Assembly (NCBI GenBank): GCA_015680635.1
Contig: JAABOA010000056.1
Span: 311-29,861 of the forward strand
Length of the DNA: 29,551 bases
Reading direction: 5' to 3'
Source of the DNA: Lunasporangiospora selenospora
Taxonomy: Eukaryota; Mortierellomycota; Mortierellomycetes; Mortierellales; Mortierellaceae
Within the stretch, counting starts at the first letter, position 1; each line of letters starts with the position of its first letter. Both the position numbers and the translations under genes were made by a program. Below are positions 21,546-29,551 of the stretch, one piece after another. The notes beneath the pieces were generated by a model, which was not told where the DNA came from, searched no databases, and worked only from the letters and a program-made list of their open reading frames with translations.

Positions 21546-22846
21546 AGACCCGACAGTGCAGCGTCAAAGCAATGTAACTTTTTTCCCCTCCTGCTTCCAT
21601 TTCTCTCTTTTTTTTTTTCTTTTAGCACCCCATAATGAAGATAGTTCCATCCTCTCCGAAGCATTGGAGTGCTCAGTGGTTGCATGATGTAGGACAGGGC
21701 CAATGTATTGTCAGGGTCATGGAGAGCAAACTTTTTTGTTATTGAGGAACAACTCGACAATGTTTGGTTTATTGGACTAGAGCATTGACAGCAACTGGAC
21801 AGATGAGGAGTGGCATGAAACAGCAAAATGCTTATGGTTCTTCAGTCCGCAGGGGTATTTGACTCACTTTTTTCTTACTCATTCTCTTGGGAATCGCAAA
21901 ATAAGCAGCATTGCCCAGATCTGAGGGCGCGGTAGAGCGATAGAGATGGAGAGCAGAAACAGGGGTCATCCGAGAAAACACAGGTGCATCGTTAAAAGAT
22001 GACTAGACTGCGGTGGTGTTCTTGTTTACCAAGCTCTTAGTCTAAAGGTGGAGGAGGCCTGGGAGAGTAGACAAAGAGGAGGCGCGGATGAGCGGGTGAG
22101 GACGATCCTCGTGGCAGGGGGAACGCGCCTTTTTCTCTCTTTTTTTATTTTTTTTGTGCTGGGAAGAGAGGGAGGCACAAAGGCAGGGCGCATATGGCAC
22201 AAGAGACAGACGGGACGAGACGGCCATTGCCTGGTATAAATATCGAGCAACATGATAAATTTAGGCAATGGGGAGGACGTGTGATATTTAAACGTAGTGT
22301 TGGACAGAGAGGAGAGAAGAAGTACAAGGTGGGCGGGGCGTGGCGAATACTTTGCCGATGCAGCCATGGGTGCCTTCTTCGCATCGATAAAGCCGCCGCG
22401 GCCGCAGCGCACGCAATGCGCTTCTGGGGGGCACACATATGCATGGGACCTCACCTCTTCGGCGGCCCTTGCATCGAACGGAGCCATGGGCCACACCTCT
22501 CTTCCACCCTCCAGATGAGGATATGGATGGTCTGGATCTCTTCTCTCTCTTTATTTCCTTTGGTCTTCGACCCCTCTGTCTGTCTCTGCCTTTCTCTCTT
22601 TTTCTCTCCTCAATCTCTCTCTCTCGACAATCGCTCACATCTGCTTCCACGCTTCCTTTTGCTCTTGCATCCACTTTTTCTCTCGCTATCTACTTCTCTT
22701 ACTCCTCTTTCGTTGGTCTCTTCCTCCACTCCAACCCTTTGGCCCTGGTACTCACTCCGCTCTTCCACCATCCATTGCCCTGTCCGCACGGTCATCCTCG
22801 TCTTCGTCCTCCCCCTCTCGTCAGGGCCGACCAGCATAGCATATCC
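21546..22846. promoter_or_regulatory. Intergenic: eIF2B beta 3' flank and kelch-kinase promoter/leader
   Basis: 1301 bp. The left part is the eIF2B 3' UTR, with a T tract at about 21606-21622. Further right are a TATA-like TATAAATA (22235-22242), a GC-rich box GTGGGCGGGGCGTGGCG at about 22329-22345, and a long CT-rich stretch (about 22535-22760) typical of fungal core promoters or leaders. Two + strand frames stay open through this CT-rich DNA because it lacks stop codons. I treat them as non-coding. Confidence 0.5.
22235..22242 (+). promoter_or_regulatory. TATA-like element upstream of the kelch-kinase gene
   Basis: TATAAATA on the + strand lies about 600 bp before the chosen start codon. 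The distance implies a long leader, a 5' UTR intron, or a different start. Confidence 0.35.
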
Positions 22847-25800
22847 ATGCCAGGCCCCTCCACCCACCCTTCCTGTGCCTGTGCACACCTCTACTCAACA
22901 GGTGCACGACCATCAGATCGATCACCACGATTCCCACTCACCACCACCATCCACTCATCTCTCATTCCGTCACGGTCATGTCCCTCCAGTCATCGCTCCA
23001 CATTCATCCATCACCAATCAGCCTTGTCTACCTCGCACCACTCCCGACCCCCAACCAAAGATCGCGCCCCAGTGGGACGAACACCAAAAACCTCTACCAA
23101 CTACAGTCGTCGCTGTCAGTTTCACTCTAAAGGCGGTAGCAGCAACAGCGACGACTCCAGCGACTACTCTAACGACAACGACAACGACAACGACAACAAC
23201 GACAACGATGACGACCATTTCTTTGACAAAGACCTCGGTCGCAGTCCTATCAACTGGCCCAACAAGGCTTGTCTGACAAGCCTCTCCACCTTCTCCACTT
23301 CCTCCACCTCCACCGCCCCCTGTTCTACTTCGACCTTTTCAAAAGCTCACAGGAGATCATGGATCCTCGCCTGTGCCACACTCCTGGCTGCGGCTACACT
23401 GCCGATCTCCTCAAATGCCGCAGGCACACAGCCGACCTGGCGCGCGTTCCACGGCGCGGCTATTATCGACACGTCCATGGTTGTCTTTGGTGGCTCGACA
23501 GATCCGACGCGGAGCCCTTATAGCTCCGCTGTCCCAGGTTCAAATGACGTCTGGGTCTGGAGCACCACCCTCCGACAATGGTCGCAGCCCACGATCCAGT
23601 TCCCGGGCTCGGCTTCAGGGGCTCCAGCACCACAAAAGTTCCTTTCATCCGTCTCGTTGCAGTCCCAGGGCAAGATGTTGTCCTTAGTGAGCAATAACTC
23701 GGGTACTGGTCTGGCGAACAATCTCCTCATGCTTGACACATACTTTTGGGTCTGGTCCGTCCCCAACTCACGTAAGCAGCGTTGTTGTTGTTTTTGGGTT
23801 TTCTTTCTATTTTTCCTACTTATTTTGCTCAATGCTTGTTCTTTGTTGTTATTATTGTTATTCTGTGTCCGAACGACAAAGGGACCTCAAGTGAGATGCT
23901 TTGTCTGGAGCCAATATTTACTCCTTCTCATCCCCACAGGATGGCCGTCTACTGTTCCTTGTCTAGAAATACTAACGCCCTTGCTCCTTCTCTTCTTCCC
24001 TTTCTGCTCCCTTCTTTCCCTTTGTGCGGGGGGTCTCTGGATGATCCCTCTACATTACAATCGAACGACAACTCGCCCATAATGACTGTCGGGACAATTA
24101 ACCCACCGGCGTGGCGGGACTCCTTGTTGGAACTCTACCCCACCCTTCCTTCTTAACACCACACGGTGCAACCGGATCCACAGCGAATGCTGCTGTGGCT
24201 CCACAGATGCGTCTTGGCGCAGCTATCGGTGTCTCAGACTCGGTGCTGTTTATTCATGGTGGCGTGGGTGTTGACTCGAAAGGCCTAGCAACATCGGCGG
24301 TCCTAAATGACCTTACCAAGCTGGTAAGAAAAACAAAAAAGTGAATGAACGGTGTTGTATCTGAAAGGGGCAAAGCTGGGGCGATAAAGGCGACAATAAT
24401 GGGGAGTTGGGACACACGCGCGAGTGTCGGGAAAAAAAATAGAGAAAGAAGGTCAGGATCTTCGGCGCGATTCCATGGAATTGGCCAGTCTTGCTTTCCC
24501 CCTTGGGGCCTTCTATCCCCCTTCTCTTTCTTCTCTCTTCCGACGAACAACCATCGGGCCACATTCGCATCCCGCTTTTCTTTTCGCACACACGACAAAG
24601 ATCTATATTTAAAAAGTGTGTGTGTGTTTGGGGGTACTGTGAGGTTGGTGTCTTGGTTGTTGAACAAATTGTGTTTACACATACACACACACGCGTGCCT
24701 GTGTGTGGATGCGTGTGGGCACGGAGTATTGGTCAACGCCCGCTCTCTCTCTCTCTCTCTCTCTCTATTTCTTTCTTTCCTTCTCTTCTCTACTCTACCC
24801 TTGAAAGTTTTTGTCTGTCTTTGGCAGACTTGAAGCAGGACAGATCCAGCTTGGGTAGCAGATCGGATGACGGATATAGTTGTCCAAGGGTGCACAGAAG
24901 AGGCGATCTATTTTTGAGCGCGTGCTGCCTTTTGTTGCTCGCCGTGTGCAATAGGCGAAAATGAACTGACGCTCGTATTCTTTTGCCCTGCGGGCCTGTG
25001 CAACACTATGACGAACGCCCGGGCATTCTATAGGATGAGAGCACCTTCCAGTGGACATCGATCGCAAACGGACCCACGCTCATGTTCCACACTATGTGCA
25101 AGCTAACAGGGTTGAACCGGATGGTGATCTTTGGCGGCTCCGACCAGAACACACAATCCTACAACACAGTCCATTCTTTCGACCTCACCCTTGAGACATG
25201 GAGCCTGGCCGTTCCTGTAAGTCCAGGCGTTGGTGGAAGTATCCCCTCGGCTAGAAAGGGTCATACAGCCATCTGCTTCAATAACACAATGATTGTCTAC
25301 GGTAAGTAGCTGTCCAGACCATTGACCATCTTTTGCATTGTTGTTTTTGTTGTTTTCTCCCCATTTCTACCACTGCCGTCGCCCCGTGTGTGCGCTTAGC
25401 CTCACTCGTCACCTCTCCCCGGCATATGCATTACGGAGAGAAGAGGAAGGGGGCACTGGAGATGTTATGCCGGGCTTGCATTTGTCTTGCATCGTCTCTC
25501 TTTCTCTCGTTGTTGTTCCTTACCTCCTATTATTACTGAGGGAGAGAAATGTGGTGTGTGTTGGGTGTGTGTTTGTGTTTCTATGCGTCTTTTGACCCCT
25601 AGTTCATTTCGGGGAGGTGTGGATTCCTTGATCCAATCTCGTGACCTGACCTTAACTTTCATTCTCTTGTATCCACTAGGTGGTGGCCCAGAGGGACCAC
25701 TTGACGACGATGTCTGGGTCTTGGATGCGTCCAAGACTCCATGGGTTTGGAACAGGATGACTACCAACAAGCAGATGGGTCCAGGACCAAGGACAGGCCA

Positions 25801-28800
25801 CTCTGCGCTTCTCAACGGCACCAACATGCTCGTCTGGGGCGGATACGGAACCCCAATCCAGGGCGACACAAATATTTATATCCTCGACACAAAGGAGTGG
25901 CAATGGTCTTCGTCCAAGGAGACTCCAGTTACACCTGCCTTACCAGTTCCCGATACACCCGCCCCTGCCCCGGAGAGAAAAAACAACCTCCCGCTCACCA
26001 TCGGCGTCATCAGCGGAAGTGTAGCCTTGATCGTGGCATTCGTAGGATTTCTGTTACTTCGCCGCCGTTCCGCAAGGAGAAATGCACTGCATGAAAAGAG
26101 TATCCAGGGTGCAGAAGCTGGTTCAAATACAAGCACCCATCTCGCGGAAAGAGAGCAACAACTTTCTCGAGATATCATCATGGACGATAAACTGGTTTAT
26201 TACAACAATGGCGATAGAGACTCGGGATCATCCCTTGGAAAACGGTCCCAAGCTGCTCTTCGAAGGTCTACACCTAGTTCCGGGTACCCAATGCAATCGA
26301 TCGCAGCGCTGACACGGACAACGCCGGACCAAAGTTCTAGTCGAGCAGAATCGAGTCAGTCTTCGGGACGATACCCTCATCAGTATTACAACTCTTCGCG
26401 AAAAGAAACGGATTCAAATAGGATGACCGCTGCTGCTGCTGCAAGAGTCGGGTCCATTTCATCGGATCCTTTTTATCCTTCTTACTTGGCAGAAGACGAC
26501 GAGGAAGATGCAGATCGCTGGACTTTTGCCTCGTCTTTATCGTTTGATCAACGGGATAGCCACAACAGCATGCCTACATTGCGCTATATACCCACGCGTG
26601 TCCACGGTCCAGGAAGCGCTCAGAGATCTTTGGGCCACTCAACGGGAAGTCTTGGGGGAGGGAGTTCACAACGAATGCAGATGGTGATCCACCCTCATGG
26701 TGGAACGAGGGGCTCTAGACGGGATCCTAGCAATATGTCAACCTTTTCCAACAATGGGTCTTCAATTGGTCCGGGGTCTATTTCTTTAACAACAGCGACT
26801 TCAACAGAACTCTTGAACCGAGACGGCTCGACTAGTCCACGAGACAACACACTATTTAATTCAGTCAGTCCTCTAGACAGGGTGACAATCATGTGCGCAG
26901 GAATTGATCCGAATAGAGCTAGCGAGGATGATGCACTCCAACTCGGATATCAGAGTCGGTCGATCCAGCTTCATAAGCGCAAAAGCGATCCTCAGGATTA
27001 CTCGCAGCATCCTGCCAAGGGGCTCTCAGATCTCAGTCGAAAGGACACGACCTCGACCTCGACCACTAAATCTTCCACGAGCTATACCACTCTGGAAAAC
27101 CCAGCATTGATGACCCTGGTTCAAAATTTACCGGCTCGATACAAACTCTCGAAATCACCTTGTCCCATACATGGAGAGACGAACGACATTCTCTTTGCCA
27201 TTGACTCTGACACACAACAGCCCATTGTCGTAAAGTCTTTTGCAAAGAAGGAAGCATGGGAAAGAGAGTGTAGGATGCTTCGAAGGCTTCGTGGACCCTA
27301 TGTCGTTGAAATGAAGCATGTGGCGACCCTTGTCCTGTCCGAAACAGATGATCCGAACAAACCCGCCAAGCTGCGACTGACAATTCTCGAGAGACTAGAC
27401 GAGACATTGGCCCAAATGCTAAAGAATGCGCGCAAGGCCAAGAAGGTGGCTCTTCAGGAACAAGCACAGCCGAATGAAAATCTCAACCTAGCAGGAGCGG
27501 GACTTTTCCGTTCAGGACCAGCACTGGATGTGGGCTACATCAAGGACATTGCCAAAGGAGTCTTGAGATGTCTGATATGGTGTCACTCCAAGAGGATTGT
27601 CTATTGTGATTTAAAGCCTTCGAATGTGATGCATAATCGGGATGATCCTCGCCCACAGTGGAAGCTGATCGACCTCGAGTCTTCTCGCGTGGCAAACGAG
27701 GAATGTATCGGCATCGGGACTGTGCGATATTGCCCTCCTGAGGTGGCACGAGGCACAACGGTCGACAAGCAAGCTTCGTCAGGAGTGACAGCCAGCTATA
27801 GTATTGACCTCTGGGCGTTTGGCTGTCTGCTTTATGTAAGTCGAGACCAAATCTGTTTCTTTATTATTATTTTTTTCATGACCTGATCTTGCGATTGTGC
27901 CTTGAATCTAACACCACTTTTTTTAAATTATTATAAATAGGAACTCTTCGCAACAAGACCGCTGTTCCCACTTTCGCTTTCCGACGATACTGTGCTTCAT
28001 TTCCTCGCCCACCCCTCCACTGATACGCCATCCCTGGCCAATGGCCTGAGATGGAATGGGTCGCGGGAGCTGGAGATTCCTCACTTTGAGGAGGCCGTTC
28101 CGGATGAGCATGCAAGAACGTTGATCCGCATGCTTCTTCATCCAGATCCTCTTCGCCGAGCAACACTGAACCAGATTTTGGTAGGTCGACATTTTCTTGC
28201 CCAATTTATCCCTTGACGGTCCCAGTGAGACATGAAAGCAGGATGTGCCTGTAAAATATGACACAAACTAACCCTCTCTTTTCTTTTGAAACACTTCGAA
28301 TTCCCTTCGTAGGCCTCGCAGTACCTCAGTGGATCTGGAGAGTCAAAAGTAGTCCCGCAGAGGTCACCGCAGACTTCACCCATTCGTGGCAATGCACCCC
28401 AGGAGTCGCAGCCGAACAACCGTCTACCCTCATCTCCTCAGTACTCACACCCTCTTCGCTCACCTCAGACTATACCCACGGACACACTTCTGAAGGAGCA
28501 TCCATGTCTGTTGATCCCTCTGCCCAACCTAGCCGAGACTCAATGGTTGGATCCCTCGACATGGACTTTGACCTCTTTTAAGATTTATTATCTTTGCCAA
28601 CATCCCGCAGCAAATCTGGACTCTAGTATTTCTAGGCTATCCGTGGATATTCAGAGTCATATGTCGAATAGCTCGGGTCAGAATCATGGTCATGATCATG
28701 ATCCGTCAACTGTTGGGCATTTTGTGGAACAACCCGGCTATGTGATCGAGCGTCCTCAAGAGATGTTTAAACAATTGAGCCCGCTGCTGTTGCTTTCATT

Positions 28801-29383
28801 GGACCTTCAAATCTCGAGAATGATGGATCAGGCACAATGCCCACCTGGATTTGAGGCTCTGGTCGAATTTGAATACGATGGAGAGAGGGATTTGGGGACT
28901 CTTGGCTTGAATGCCGTTTCTGAAGAGACGTTGAGCTCGGATCACAAGGTGGAGCTTGACGTTAGCGGCAAGGAAGAGTCCCACTCGGCAAATGCTGCGG
29001 GCGGAGGCATTGTACGTGGGTTTGCAGGTTATTGTCAATGGATCCGGAGTCGAATTTATCAGCTTGGATCTAAAGAGAACATTGACCAATCTATCCGGGA
29101 CCTTGAAGGTACTGTCAAGGGAGAAAAAATGGAGGAATGATGCAGAAAGGCTCTTTTTTGGTCTCTCGATCTATTTGCCGGCAGTTGATGCGTCTGTACT
29201 GACTTTACACCGCATTTCGTATTCTTTTTCTGCTGTTGTTGTTGAATAGCGTTCACAAAATCGGTCGATCCCGGTTATAATGCGACTGGGCTACAGTTGT
29301 TCGTTGGAGGCTCGAACCAGCGGATCCTGATTTGTTCTACACATGCTGGATTACCAGAGTATTCAAATTGGAAGCGTGTATAA
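22847..29383 (+). CDS. Kelch-propeller single-pass transmembrane protein kinase (receptor-kinase architecture)
   Basis: Seven exons: 22847-23771, 24184-24323, 25034-25301, 25680-27835, 27941-28180, 28313-29108 and 29250-29383, 1552 residues. A hydrophobic segment SWILACATLLAAATLPISSNA (about 171-192) looks like a signal sequence. A six-blade kelch-type propeller follows (about 196-530), with Gly-Gly strands near 213, 332, 387, 444 and 497 and one degenerate blade near 270. One transmembrane helix lies at 548-571, followed by RRRSARRN, which places the C-terminal side in the cytosol. A Ser-rich linker runs to about 930. The kinase domain (about 932-1243) has beta-3 Lys K963 (VVKSF), a helix-C Glu in WEREC, catalytic YCDLKPSN (D1088), IDLE in place of DFG (D1109), PPE in place of APE, and SIDLWAFGCLLY. 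The last 309 residues match nothing I recognise. The start codon is uncertain: 171 Ser/Pro- and Asn/Asp-rich residues before a signal sequence would be odd. Ligand and pathway are unknown. Confidence 0.8.
23170..23206 (+). repeat. AAC-GAC tandem repeat encoding Asn/Asp
   Basis: Alternating AAC and GAC triplets in the first kelch-kinase exon encode an Asn-Asp run followed by Asp-rich residues. It is a low-complexity acidic stretch, if this part is translated at all. Confidence 0.8.
24324..25033 (+). other. 710-nt intron of the kelch-kinase gene with several microsatellites
   Basis: The donor is CTG|GTAAGA and the acceptor CTATAG|GATGAG, phase 0. The splice joins Asn-Asp-Leu-Thr-Lys-Leu to Asp-Glu-Ser-Thr-Phe-Gln-Trp, a continuous kelch blade, so no exon is missing. 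The intron holds a short GT run (about 24616-24628), a CA/TG-rich segment able to fold back (about 24675-24720) and a CT run at 24743-24766. Confidence 0.75.
24743..24766. repeat. (CT)n microsatellite in a kelch-kinase intron
   Basis: An uninterrupted CT dinucleotide run of about 12 units, intronic. Confidence 0.9.
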
Positions 29384-29523
29384 CATTAACCACACCACGC
29401 CCATTGTTATTTTTTTATCTTAATTATTTCATCTCAACTCGACATTTGTATATATGAAGTAAGAGAAGAAGCAAGCGTGCGTCAACATCATGAAAAGAGT
29501 ATTACTGTAGAGGAGAAGAAGAA

Positions 29524-29551
29524 ACACACACACACACACACACACACACAC
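29524..29551. repeat. (AC)n microsatellite at the right edge
   Basis: An AC dinucleotide run continues to the end of the window, so its full length is unknown. It lies about 140 bp downstream of the kelch-kinase stop codon. Confidence 0.9.

Noticed and set aside
22194-23276. A 360-codon + strand open frame through the CT-rich DNA
   Set aside because: It is an alternative frame of the kelch-kinase leader and first exon. It is open because CT/CA-rich DNA lacks stops, and it has no domain signature.
23782-24156. Open sequence and a good acceptor (CCCCACAG at about 23933-23940) inside the first kelch-kinase intron
   Set aside because: Splicing there with the phase-1 donor reads Leu/Ser-rich sequence into a stop near 24080. 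The acceptor at 24183 instead continues the kelch domain in frame.
24741-24770. Short tandem repeats as a possible CRISPR array
   Set aside because: They are dinucleotide microsatellites without spacers in a eukaryotic intron.

Overview
This window looks like nuclear DNA of an early-diverging fungus. The genes are rich in introns (roughly 85-710 nt, GT-AG with one GC-AG). The proteins are fungal housekeeping types, and the base composition is moderate, with pyrimidine tracts and CT or CA microsatellites between genes. The gene style fits Mortierellomycota best, but that is an inference from intron style and protein flavour, not from a marker gene.

Layout from left to right: an AzgA-type purine permease (+, 5' exon(s) outside the window); the APC/C activator Cdc20 (-, 3 exons); TFB5, the smallest TFIIH core subunit (+, 3 exons including a 16-nt micro-exon and a GC-AG intron); then six genes in a row on the minus strand. 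These six are a ThiF/E1-like tRNA threonylcarbamoyladenosine dehydratase (Tcd1/2), malate dehydrogenase, ubiquitin-eL40 fusion, a mitochondrial-type O-methyltransferase, ribosomal protein eL28, and the CCR4-NOT deadenylase Caf1/Pop2. Divergent from Caf1 is eIF2B beta (GCD7) on the + strand. The right quarter is one large + strand gene of about 1550 codons. It encodes an extracellular kelch propeller, one transmembrane helix, a Ser-rich linker and a protein kinase domain, followed by an unexplained C-terminal region.

All spliced models were rebuilt by hand from donor and acceptor sites, reading-frame phase and family motifs, and every multi-exon model closes in frame to a stop. Most of the genes are conserved core functions (cell cycle, transcription and repair, tRNA modification, central carbon metabolism, translation, mRNA decay) and they do not form a pathway with each other. 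The unusual object is the kelch-TM-kinase at about 22.8-29.4 kb. It has the domain order of a single-pass receptor kinase, a class that is rare in fungi. Its 3' end has several alternative reading and splicing possibilities.
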